From contig JACKQL020000080.1 in the NCBI GenBank assembly GCA_018296165.2, forward strand, positions 62,001 to 126,000: a stretch of DNA of 64,000 nucleotides. Reading direction: 5' to 3'. Each line of letters starts with the position of its first letter. The stretch's first letter is position 1. The notes under the pieces were generated by a model. The model worked only from the letters and a program-made list of their open reading frames with translations, was not told the DNA's origin and did not search any database. A program made the translations under genes and the position numbers. Shown here one piece after another: positions 1 through 11,487 of this stretch. The DNA comes from Termitomyces sp. T153 (taxonomy: Eukaryota > Basidiomycota > Agaricomycetes > Agaricales > Lyophyllaceae).

Positions 1-387
1 CTCGACTACCGATTACAATTGAGATAGTGTGAAAATCTATGTAAACTTTACCTTCCTTTCCCCGGTGCATTTTGAATCCTATGCTCCATACTAGGCTGTG
101 TTCACGGCTGTAGCTACGTCATCCGTACAAGAGCATTCCCTATTTGTCCAGTAGTGCGCCCACAATTTCTGAAACTTGATTATCATATATTCTGTCACTG
201 CGCACTTTGCTTATCTGCTGCCTGGTCATGTATTCTGTGACTGCAATTTTGGATGGTGTGGAAAAGCTTGAAAGCTGGATTGGGATTGGACACGTGGACA
301 TAGTTTCATGTGATAAAACTTTTTGGCTCTTCATTCCAGCGGCGTCGCGACTTGTCTGCCTCGAACCTCAGTCTCGGTCACTCCTTG

Positions 388-1069
388 ATGTCTGTACGAC
401 CAAACTCAGCACAGCATGCGATCCGACAACTGAAATTGGTCTTACCGGGAGGGGTGATCACTTATTATCTTGGGACCCTGCATGAGTTTTGGCGAGTAAC
501 TCAGTTTGAGGACTCGTGGGGCCGGTATGTAGATCCTTGATACTTCGGAGATGACTTGACTTTGCTTGCTCTGGTAAATCGTAGAACTGCTGCATTTGGA
601 GCTTTGGTACTCGGTATCACCACCATTATGCTGTTTATCTATGTGTTGTTAACTCCCTGGATCAAGGGAGTGGAGCCCAACGTATGTTACTGACACTCAA
701 TATTACGTCTGCCCTGATTGCAAGATTGTCGATAGTACCGTTCATGGCGGGAGTCAGGGATTTTGTCCTCGGTGATACCTGTAAGTAGCTGATTCAGGTT
801 ATATTCTCTCAAGGTCTCCAGTGAAGTTCACAAGCCATCTATTTAGATCCTTACAACCACAATTGTCGTAGGCTTGCTATTTTTGGTGGTAACACTTGGT
901 CAGTGGACAGGTCTGGGATACTTGAGAGGTACTATCGGTGGTAAGGACTCCTTTTCAGCTGCTCGAGGGATCTAGATTCAATCCACGCATCTTATCAGCT
1001 ATCGCTCTCTACGTGCTCATATTTGGACTTCTCGGTCTGGTTCCGGTACCAAAAGTACACCGTACATGA
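388..1069 (+). CDS. Small multi-pass membrane protein, unknown function
   Basis: Spliced model of about 147 residues in five exons. Introns with GT-AG borders lie near 524-583, 678-733, 781-846 and 943-1000. I see at least three hydrophobic stretches: around GALVLGITTIMLFIYVLL, around TTTIVVGLLFLVVTLG, and a C-terminal one (ALYVLIFGLLGLV) followed by the short basic tail PKVHRT. A loop between the first two contains YRSWRESG. I do not recognise the family. The chosen start is the ATG of MSVRPNSAQ. An acceptor-like CAG near 340 means one or more upstream exons are possible, and the true start could be further left. The gene is co-directional with the next one. Confidence 0.6.
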
Positions 1070-1350
1070 TCATGCACGACTAAGGACTTTTGATTTCAAT
1101 CTTGTTTTATTATCATTTACATTCCGTTCCATTAGTGTGCATGCAACATACTTCTGCAACCTATAACCGATGGTTTAGATAGACAAGTTCACTGTCACAT
1201 ATTCATGTCATGCCATATAATGCGATTGTCTTAATCGGGATCTCAACACAATCTAGACAAAGCACACGTGATGGTGATGGCTGGATCATTGCCACTATCG
1301 CCGCTGCGCTGCCTTGCTTAGTACAGCTTTCCTTGACACCGTCAGGCCTC

Positions 1351-2429
1351 ATGTACAACAATGCTTTTGGGTCCCCACCAATTACAAACAACCCATTCAT
1401 AACTGATCCTACTGATGCTCAGTCACGCTTTCCCGATCTTTCGACTGGATCATCCGGCACTCAGAGCTCATGGTCTCAAATCCCTACCAATGCCGGAATA
1501 GGATATCAGCAATCCCAGGGCATGTTTCAGCATCCTTCATTTCAACAGCAGCAGCTTCAGCCATCGCCTGGTTACACCCATTCAACAGGTTATAATCCAT
1601 CCCAAGGCATCGCGCCACAGCCGACAGGCTTGCCGTTCCAGCCGACAAGCTCTTTCGGCCAGCAGCTTGCTGCAAGCATGAGCGGGACGGGCTACGGTTA
1701 TCTACAAGTACAGACAGCGCCACCACAACAGCAACCGTATCCACCTGCACAGCAGCAGCTACAGAATCCTGGCTATCTCTCGCGATTCGATCCGTACGCA
1801 TCGATCGGACAAGGGTGGTCTGGTGAAAGTCAGTCGCAGGCTCCGGTACAGCAGAACCAAAGTTATCTGCAGTCCCACGGGAATAGCCTCGTCAGCTCAT
1901 CGACGTCGTCACCATCCGGACTTTCACACCCAAGAGAGTACCTTCGTACGCATAAAACGGAGATTGAAGCTTGGGACACGTATGCTTGGAAGCAGTTGTT
2001 GAGTTCATTTGATTCTTTGAAGGAAGCTTGGGAGGGACGGGCAATGGATTTGGAAGGGAAGGCCAACCAGCTTTCCACGCAATTGCAAACCGGGAACATG
2101 GGCTACCACCCGGCACAAGTTCAACAGGAAGGTGTAAGATTGCACGGGGTCTGTGCATCTTCCTCTACTTCTCGTTGTAATATTGATTGATATTCTGTCT
2201 AGCTACACAAAGAGGCGAAGCTCCATGCTGGTAAGCCATACATGTCATAGTCTTTGCGCCTTTTCAGCATTACTTCTTTCTAGATTCTGTCGCAGCCTCC
2301 GCGTTCCAGATGCAAGAGGTCCTTGATGGCTACCGGCAGTCTAGTGACGTTGCTAGCAAGCGCCGTGTTCGCGAAGCTTCCAATGCAGCAATCCAAGGTT
2401 TACCAGACTGGCCGTCACCAATGTACTGA
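1351..2429 (+). CDS. Gln/Pro-rich protein with conserved charged C-terminus
   Basis: Three exons (1351-2133, 2203-2230, 2284-2429) give about 318 residues. The first 190 or so residues are low complexity, rich in Gln, Pro, Ser and Gly with QQQ runs, and look disordered. From about residue 195 (PREYLRTHKTEIEAWDTYAW) the chain becomes helical and charged, and the last two exons read as an amphipathic helix ending GLPDWPSPMY. That layout suggests a conserved C-terminal helical module with a disordered N-terminus, as in many nuclear or RNA-associated proteins, but I do not recognise a family and assign no function. An in-frame ATG at 1210 would add 47 residues. The start at 1351 (MYNNAFGSPP) is preferred because the low-complexity region begins there. 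Confidence 0.65.
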
Positions 2430-2676
2430 TTGTGTCCTAGTGTATAATATGTATTATATGTGTGTTGTTTTACCATTTGTAGAGCCTCTGGTACACCCGT
2501 CAATACTGAATAATATGTTGTGTATAGTGTCGAAGATCCTCTCTGACACTCAAGTTAACCATCGATGTCGTTACCCGGATGTTACATGTTAATGCGATAA
2601 TATGTTCGTTGTTACATAGGTACTAGTACAGATACGAGAAGGAGTTTCCATGAAAGAACAGAGGAAGATTCAATTC

Positions 2677-5033
2677 TTAGGCCAGATAAAAGTCGGTCAA
2701 CGAGCAGGAAAACAGGCCGCAATGACCACTTGATTCCATACTCTTCTTGTCCTTAACATTTTCCTTCCGATGTCGAATGTTGCTTCCTTCGTGACCCCTC
2801 TTCTTCAAAAGTGACACCCAATCCGCATGGGCCTTCTGATAGGTGCGCCAGGATTCCATCTTCGCCAAGTAGGTAGTAATATCGCGTGCTGTCTTCTTCG
2901 CCATATTCGTCTTCTCGACAAGTTCTGTGCCCGCAAGATAGATGATTTCCTCTCCTTTCTTCTTTATTTCTTTTGCCTTCCCACGTGCACGCTCGTGACG
3001 ATACTGAACCTGGTCCCGGATTTCCTTGGCCTTGCCTACCCTATACAGTGTTTGACGCCGGATTGCGCGAGCGAGGTCATCGAGTGATTCAATTAATTCA
3101 TCAACTCGATACTCGTTTCGGAGGCGTGCCATACGTTCATCGAGAGCCTGGGACAGAGACTCAACATCTAGGCCCATTGAAGTTGTTTTCGAGGCCAGTC
3201 TCGAAGCCTCAATAGTTTGTGTGGCTACGGTTGTGGTGGGCCCAGCTTCAGCCGACAGTTGAATCACTGGCCTAACAATGATATCCTTCGCGGACTTAAC
3301 TTTGTCCGTCCACGTCGGAGGCTTGCAGTGGGATTCAACAACGGCATGCGTAGCTGAAGGACTAGCCTTCGTCAGCTGACTATTAGATGTGATGGACAGC
3401 GACGTAGAGCCGGGATTGAATACCGAGAGGGAAAATTCCTTATGGGTGGTCATAATCGGTGTATTGACTCTGGCCGTGGTGGCAGGGACTGAAGTGTGAT
3501 TGATCTCGAGACCAAATATTCCCCAGAACGTTGAGACAGGAGCAAACGTGGTTACAGTTGGGGTGGGCGCGGTCGACTTACGGAATGCGGTATTCATGGC
3601 AAAACCGACAATTAAGGACATTAGAGCAAAGCTTCGACATTATGAATAAACGTACAAGGAGACAGACGATAATAGAACGTACAATGTAACTGCTTGGGCG
3701 GGGCTAATATGATCCGACATAACTTTGACGGAACGCTTCTTCGCAACAGAGAGAAGCCTCTGGAGCAATCGATGCGCACGCATGTCTCGAATGTCTTCAG
3801 CATTACTGCCATCGAAGATCGGATACTCGGTGTCTATATTCAAATGGGCAACTTTGTCATTAGGGATCGATAAAGCATCCCAATCTCTCTCAGCAGTATC
3901 CCGAGACACGCTGCTTTCTATCAATGAGGATGGAACCAGAACAGGAAGATAGAGTGTGTGATCTGCAGCAACAGGCGTGCGCATTGTTAAAGGTAAATAG
4001 ACAACGGCCAGAGAAGGTCGTTTGACTAGTGCATGCGGGCTAGGCTAGAGAAAGGTGAGTCAATACAGAACTAGTGGAATGTTGAACGTACAACAATATC
4101 CCCGGTTTTGTCGTAAACCGGGATGACATAGGTGTCGCTCGATGGATCGTCAATCGTGGGTCGGAGCTGTAGAAAGCGCGTATGATGATCCGCGCTAGGA
4201 AGAGCTTCTACAAGGGCGTGACCGGATACAAGCCCCCCCTTCTCTACTAAAGCCGACACAAATGACCACTTTATCGAGGACGGTGAACCATACAACACCA
4301 CCTCGAATGGAGTCTTGTCTTCGTCCAAAGTTTTTTCAGCCACCGCGGGTATAGACGTAATCAAACCCACATCCTCCTCGAAATAAAGACCGAAAGGGTC
4401 AATTGCGACAGCAGAATGATCAACATCGTTGGTCTCATCGACAAGGACGTCGATGTCAAGCATTGTATCTGACTGCGGCACGTTCTCGTAAGACCTGTTC
4501 AATTCATTCTGAGAACTAGTCAAGGGATCGGGGAAAGAAAGTCGAAGATCACGGATAGACCCATGGGCACTGGCCGTACTGGAGCGAGAAGCGCTAAGCG
4601 TGCTGATCATGCTCTGATCAAGAGCCTCATTAACTCGTTGCTCCTCGACAGGGTCATGCATAGCGCTCGCTGTCGTTTCTGAAGCGGTCATGGCGGACTC
4701 CGCCATCACCGCAGTCGAGGGTAGCACTGCGGTCGCAGGTTCAGCATTTTGAGCTTCTTCGTCGCCGATTTCTTCAACAAAACCCTCCCATGCATCGATA
4801 TCTTCATCTCTAGAACTACCAATGCTGATCGAAGACCTTCGAGACACGGGTGTTAAGTCCATGTTCTCACTAGAGCTGTCTCCAGAGATAACTGAATCAT
4901 TATCGTCTGACTCACGATTACTGGCAATGTCGAGCCAGTCAGAGTCGGACAGGCCATCTACTTCAGACATTCCAGAGGAGGGAGAATAATCGTCCAACAG
5001 TTTGCTATAGTTGTGGCTATAGTTGTGATTCAT
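2677..5033 (-). CDS. Large membrane-anchored protein with acidic N-terminus and C-terminal coiled coil
   Basis: Three exons on the minus strand (5033-4092, 4044-3683, 3631-2677) give about 752 residues with clean GT-AG borders. The N-terminal 130 residues are Ser/Asp/Glu-rich (SDSDWLDIAS, then DAWEGFVEE) and look disordered. The middle exon is more globular (PHALVKRPSLAVVYLPL). At the second junction a single hydrophobic segment forms (VTFFALMSLIVGFAMN), a plausible transmembrane helix. After a Thr/Ser-rich linker, the last 160 residues are strongly charged and helical (LDERMARLRNEYRVDELIES and following), a likely coiled coil. One membrane pass between a long acidic region and a coiled coil would suit a tether or adaptor. 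That is inference; I do not recognise the family. Confidence 0.7.
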
Positions 5034-5199
5034 TGGAAAACGACAAAAGGGGGAGGCAGACCTTAAGTAGTGAAAACCGGCACGCCTTGCCGGTGTTATG
5101 TATGTGCCACATTGTGCCTTTCAAATGACTGATCTGATCAGATAATTGGTTCTATCTGCATGCAACAAAGTGATTCTTTCAAATCACCTCTAAGTACTT

Positions 5200-6759
5200 A
5201 TGCTGTTTTTGAAACTTCCTGTTGACATCATTCTTAAAATCATCTCTCTGCTTAGTATTGAGGATATACTGTCTCTTAAACAGGTCACATCGGCTAATAG
5301 GTTTACAACTCCTCCACTAATGTCGAGTTTGCCGCACAGACATGTCGTGTCCTCCACGCTCTGGGATGTCTGGATGTCGTGTGGCATCAAATTACGGTTG
5401 ATATTCCTTTGGATCTACCTTTTAATAAGGACATAAAAACGCTCACAAGCTCCGAAATACAAGCTATCGTGATAAAGGCACTCCGTCTTGAACACAACTG
5501 GTGTGGGTACCCTGGACGACCGCGGCAATTGCTCCAGATACAGCGAGATGTCATAGTCCACCAAATGCAGCATTTAAGATCTCAATGGCTTGTCACTCTT
5601 ACCCGGTCGCAGCTAGCATTTCAACTTTCCATTATATCTATGAAGGATGATTTCTGTTATCGCATAGCGGATTGCCATGCAGCTGCAATGTCGTTCTTCG
5701 CAGTCCTTCAATCGGAGTCAGCGGGAATGATCGTAACCATTGAATATGATGGAATGCAGACAGAGTGTGTCTCTCTTATCATGTAGACGAATGATTCCTG
5801 ATTTCATGGTCATTATCAGGCATCTGAATATCTACTCCTTCACTTTACCGCATAAGCAAGGGGACTGCTGCTCAACTAGATTGATCCACAGCATTGTCAG
5901 ACATACCTCAGAAGGTACCTTTTCCGATATACAGATTTGTGGAGATATTGTTGTTGCAAGCATTGCTCGTTTCATGGATCTGATCAGCCCACCCTCATAC
6001 GAGCTCTTCTTCATAAACATTGTCACCAACGTTCGCTGGACTTGCTCAGCAATACCTCTGGTAAGCTAATCTCCTCTTGAAGAACGTTTGTATCTTGGCA
6101 ACGCGAAACATACGCAGAACATTGAGCGACTACGCTTCAAGCTACTTCCAGATCGTGTCGCCCTTGTAGGCGTACGATGTCGTACTGATGATTGCTTGGT
6201 GATCAGTGTCTACTCTCTTCCTTCATTCCTCGACTCCGCAAAAGCGAGCTCATCAAGATCCCAACCACATGAAGAATTATGTACGGATCCCATAGCTCAT
6301 TATGAGACTGCCGTGCCTCTTCACGGTTTCGACTTCTACATATCGGCAGAGCCAGTTACGAACTCACTAGGATCGGATGATGTTCTGCCGATTTTGGTTT
6401 TTCCCCAGTTCTGTCACCAGAAGGGGAGTGGTTGTATACTAAGGCTTCCATTATCGAAGCAAATGCAGCCGTCATTATCGAATTTTAAGACTCCACCAAA
6501 AACCTCTGTCGATGTCACCTGCCTTGGAGGGACGGGGAGACGAGCCGTTTGGCTGCGCCGGCACTGGGAAACGGATGCTTTTGAGCTCATGAGGGGAAAT
6601 TTCTCGCGCGATGGATCATCGAAGGTACGGTCACTGTTTCCGAAAGACATGGCGTTGCCCTTCGAGATCCAAAATTGTCTCTCGCTAGCCTTTGACGAGG
6701 CGACTGGACGCGTTTACGTGGCACTCCACACAGGCGGGCTCTATGTCATGAACTTTTGA
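5200..6759 (+). CDS. F-box protein
   Basis: Four exons (5200-5283, 5340-5764, 5820-6060, 6118-6759) give about 463 residues. The protein opens with an F-box: LKLPVDIILKIISLLSIEDI, continuing across intron 1 into TCRVLHALGC. F-box proteins bind Skp1 and bring substrates to the Cul1 SCF ubiquitin ligase. The remainder has no obvious WD or LRR repeats. The C-terminus reads AFDEATGRVYVALHTGGLYV, the kind of beta-rich ending common in the very large F-box family of Agaricomycetes. The substrate cannot be predicted. The start is the first ATG and lies five residues before the F-box leucine-proline. Confidence 0.8.
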
Positions 6760-7149
6760 GACAGAACTGTTGATTGGTCAGGGCTAAAATGGGGTTCTCA
6801 CGCGACTGTGATTCTTGCGGAATATTATCTTTTCTAAGTATGAAGATGGGTCTTTATGACATTCCCATTCCTTGCCTTTGAATAATATATCATGATAAAT
6901 GCCGTTATCATTTCTATTATGTATCAATACTGTTAATCACACATCGTCAGGCAGTTCTTGAAAAGACGTGAATTCGAGATGTGAACTCGAGGATGTGATC
7001 GGCGCTGGCACGTGGCAGATAGTTCTCCGAAATTCTGTAATTGCCATCTTGACCCGGCTAGTCGCCCAAATCTTGCCTCTATTGTTGTCCCACCGGGATC
7101 TGTTGGGCTCGAGTTCCAGCCTAGCAACTTCTGACGTCTTTTGGCAACG
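6760..7149. other. Intergenic, F-box gene to exportin-T
   Basis: This stretch is the 3' flank of the F-box gene and the promoter of exportin-T. Short open frames run on both strands but none has a motif or a convincing splice pattern. I see no RNA gene here. Confidence 0.5.
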
Positions 7150-10100
7150 ATGGAGCACGAAATAGATCAAGTCGTACAAGCCATTATCATTGCCTCCGAT
7201 CCCAGTCGAGTGTCACTACATCAACAAGCTCTCGCCTACATCGGAAGTATTCAACAAAATGCGGCCACTACTTGGCGATTAGCTCTTCCCATCTTTGTGG
7301 ATCAAAATGCCCAAGGAGCTAGGAAATATCCCCCAGAGGCTCGATTTTTCGCGCTTCGCGTGCTGGACGAGTTTTTTGACAATCGGCGAGTAATTTTCGC
7401 TCTCGATGTTACTGTAATTACGTGTATCAGGAATTCTCTAACGCTCATATGATTGACTAAAGGCTGTGGAGATTCCCAACATCGTAGATGTTCGGGTTGT
7501 TCTGTTTAATTACACCACGTTCACTATGAAATTGATAGCTAACTGTTGCTGCTTCTGTAGGTTCGAATCATTAGACGGAGAAACATTTCAAACGCTTCAA
7601 CAGGCTTTAGTGACATACATCCAATCGGAATATGTTGGTGGATCTGCTGAATCGGACGCCACTTGTGAGTATTACTCTTCCTCTAAATAGACCTTTTCCG
7701 AGAAGCGACGTGTTTATAGTTCTCAGAAACAAATTTTCTCATACTCTTACCCTTTTCTTCTTATGCACTTATTGTGAACAATGGCCGTCGTTTTTCTCTG
7801 ATCTTTTCACACTTATTCGATCAACGGACAACTCTGTATTCAACCGACATATCTCCCTTCTCTTCTTTCACATTGTACTGGAGATATCTGGAGAGGTAGC
7901 AGACCAGATGATAAAATCTGCGCGACCATACGATGCCGATCGGCATGCACGCGATGCTCGAGTGCGCGATGCCGTGCGGGAACGAGATGCAGCGAGAATT
8001 AACGAAGCAGTGCTAACGCTTGTCGCCGAGTGCTCTGAAAGAATGCTCAATCTTAGGAAGCGGGTTGGTTCGAATACTCGAGATTTAGACGCAGCAATTG
8101 AGGTGGTGGACTGGGGTATCCGGACTTTTGGTTCTTACGTTGGTGAGAAATGTTGTCTCGTTATACAACTCTCACTTACTTCGCCGAAGGTTGGATTGAC
8201 ATCAATTTGACTGTCACGCCGACAACTGTCCCGCTACTATTCAACCTACTTGCCGATCCCTCATTACCGATTCGACTAGCGACCTCGGTAGCTTTGCTTC
8301 GCATCGTCGCAAAAGGTCTCAAGGAACCTGGGGACAAACTGAGTCTTTTCGAAGTCCTGTCGCTGGGAGAAGTGTTAGACGCTCTCGAAACAAAAACGAG
8401 AGCTCAACAAGTCGAACGCGGTTCGGAAACAGATGAGGGTGAAGAATCATATCGAGAAGCCCTGGGAAAGCTACTGAATGTGTACGGTTCAGAAGTGGCG
8501 AAGCTCACTGATGTACGTTCACCAGTATTTTATTTTTGAAACAATGTTCAAGCCGTTACGTAGGATTGTCCGAACGAAGATGTACGGAAAGAAGCTACCA
8601 AGTTGATGGCTCAGCTCTTGCCCGTTTTGCTTCGGTTCCTGGCGGACCCATATGACGATACATGTTCTACTGTCTTCCCCCTCCTTCAAATCATCCTCAG
8701 CGGTGTGAGTTCAATGTCTTTCCTGACTTTCGTATATTGAGCCCCTCATTAGTACAAGCGCAGCAGGAAAATTTCAACAGAACCCATCAATGATACAAAA
8801 CGCTCGTTTCTCACCAGTCTTCTTCAAGTTCTACTGACAAAGATGAAGTGGGACCCAGATGCAGACCCGGCTGATGTCGACGAAGATGACAACACCGAAT
8901 TTGAGAGGATGCGTAAGGTGAACGCTTCATGAGCAGTTCCAGACTATTTGACTTGTGTCTGATGCATTGTTTGATTCAGGACTTGCGCACTTTCATGGAT
9001 TCAATCCTTTCAATCGATCAGAATCTTGTCACTGATGCCGTTCGTACACTTGCTCTGAGCACTATCTCAGCATATCAGAATGGCATATCACTAGAATGGC
9101 ATGATGCAGAGCTTGGTATATATTTGGTCTACATTTTCGGTGAAATCAATAAAAGTGAATATCTTTTGACATGCCTTCCGATGATCACTAAATTAGATAT
9201 AATAGCTGGGGGAAAAGGTCGCGCAGCCTTTTGTCATGCGCCCTCGGTGGACAAGGAAAGGAGAAAGGCAACGGACTATTCTGAATACCCTCTGACGACG
9301 CATGGAGAAATGCTTTATGCGCTTGTTCAATCTGGGATAGCCTCATATCCTCACCACGCTGTTTCCCTTCAGTTTTTTGAAACGGTATCACGTTATACCG
9401 ATTTCTTCAAAATCCGGAAAGAATGCATTATTCCCACCCTGGAAGCAATGGTTGACCATCGGTTCGCTCTCCTTTCACTTCGCCTGTTGCTCTTACTAAC
9501 GTGTTCAATAAGTGGTCTTCACAACGAGAACCCCACATTCCGACTACGGCTCTATTACCTCTTCCACCGTTTCATCAAGGAAGCAAAAAATGATATCTCC
9601 CCAGATATCAGCGCCAGCATCACTCAAAGTATTCTAGATCTGTTGCCTATTCAGGTTGAAATTCAAGAGAACGATGAATCTGAGGAGGATCCTATTGCAG
9701 ATGCAGTCAAAAACTCCACTTTTGATTCCCAGTTGTATCTATACGAGACAGCTGGTATTCTTTGCTCCCTTCTGTTCAGATCTCCAGAACAACAGGCAGC
9801 ACTTTTCCTTTCACTTGTCAAACCATTAATGGACGAGCTGTCCATTAATTTGCACGCATCTACAAAAGGCGTTCAGGACATCGTTGCTATAGTCAAAGTC
9901 CACCATATCATCATGGCATTAGGAAATATCTCGAAAGGTTTCCCAGATTACCCTTCGACTACTTCCTCAACCGTTTCAGAAGGACACGCATTGCCGCCTC
10001 TAGAGGTTCTTGGCCAGGTAGCTCAGGCGATTCTGGTGTGTCTGGAAGCTATGAACGTGCACAAGGCTGTACGGGATGCGGTATGATCTTGGGTATGCTT

Positions 10101-11107
10101 ATATGCTTTGTTTGGTATTGATCTTTGTTTTAGACTCGTTTTGCATTCGCAAGAATCTTGGCAACAGCCGGACCCAGCGTCACTCACTTCATACCGCCAC
10201 TCATGGCTAATCTCCTCGCGCATTTTGAACCCTCTGAACTTGTCGACTTCATGAATTTCATCAGTTTACTGATTCACAAGCTTCAGGTTTGGTCTTGAAT
10301 GCGCTCTTCCGCTGATCTGACTTAAAAACGTATCCTTTTAGAGGGACATGTTCGATGTCCTAGACCAATTGATTGGACCTCTTAATGCACATATCTCAGC
10401 TCTTCTGTCTCAACCAATTGCAGGCACCGATGACGAACGGGCGCACATTGATACCAAAAAGGCTTACCTGAGCTTACTCAACAATATAATGACCAATAAG
10501 CTTCATAGTATCTTTACTTCAGAAAGTGGGAACTTTCTCTCTTTTTTGTATAACATGTTGTTGAGTTTGATATCGCATTATCAGGAAACTCACCTACATT
10601 TGAATCTCTAATCGACAGTCTACGTCAACAAGCGGAAGATGTTTCGGATCCCTCGAGCCAAAAGGTTGCTTTGACCTTCCTGAACAAGGGTGTCAGCGTC
10701 TGGGGTCAACCAGCCTCAGATAGCACACAGGAGGGCTTGCCAGGCTTCGATCGCTTCATCTACGAGCGGCTGGTTCCTTCGATTTTCCGTATCCCTTCAT
10801 CTGCCGGATTCAACATTAAAGATGGGCAAATGATGGTGGTAAGCATCAAAGCGTGAGCTGTATTACTTGGAGTATGGAAGTTTGACATTTATGTTAGGTT
10901 CTTCACGAGATTGCAAATCTGCTACAAAGTATTTGCCACATTCGTGGCCCAGAGGCCTACAACTATCTCTTAACTGTCTTTCTTCCGTCGCAGAACTGGC
11001 CACCTGAAACCGCATTGCAGTTCACAAAGGAACTACGAGACCTAGATGGCAAAAATTTCCGAAAATACTTTACAGATTTCGTACGATCTTCTGGTTCATC
11101 TTCCTAG
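7150..11107 (+). CDS. LOS1: Exportin-T (tRNA nuclear export karyopherin)
   Basis: Multi-exon gene, roughly 1,000 residues, made of HEAT-like helical repeats. The start is MEHEIDQVVQAIIIASDPSR. The N-terminal region with CEQWPSFFSDLFTLI matches the exportin-1-like domain of importin-beta superfamily carriers. A later segment (VDWGIRTFGSYV, then across an intron WIDINLTVTPTTV) lines up with the GAYVSWIDLSLI region of human exportin-T. Members of this family (XPOT, yeast Los1) bind mature tRNA together with RanGTP and carry it through the nuclear pore. At least ten short introns are visible; exact borders in the 7.4-7.7 kb and 8.5-9.0 kb parts are less certain. The stop codon follows VRSSGSSS. 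Cullin-3 lies downstream in the same direction. Confidence 0.85.
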
Positions 11108-11487
11108 TATATCATTCATCTACATTTGATTCCTTCCTTGGAAACACTACTGGCATTTCATTTTAACCTTTATAATTTTGTTACACGCAACTCGTCCTGT
11201 TTCCTGCTATGGTCTCATAATGTCTTGTGACAATCGATAATACTCCATACCAATGTATTTCTCTGGTAAATATTACATAACAAAATCACGACTTGACACC
11301 TACTCCGGAGAGCACCCTGAACCTGATCGCGCGAGACCTCTGAGTCTAGACTCATTGATAATGAATCTGAATAGTGAGTTGCCACGATTTTTGTTGGTTG
11401 TGACTTCCTGACTGCCCGAATCAGCCACTCGCAGAGTAAAGCCAAAGATTGTATGTTCTCTTGCAAGTTGAGTCGTACTGAAGTTAA
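11108..11487. other. Intergenic, exportin-T to cullin-3
   Basis: Terminator and promoter space between two co-directional genes. I see only shadow open frames here. Confidence 0.5.
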
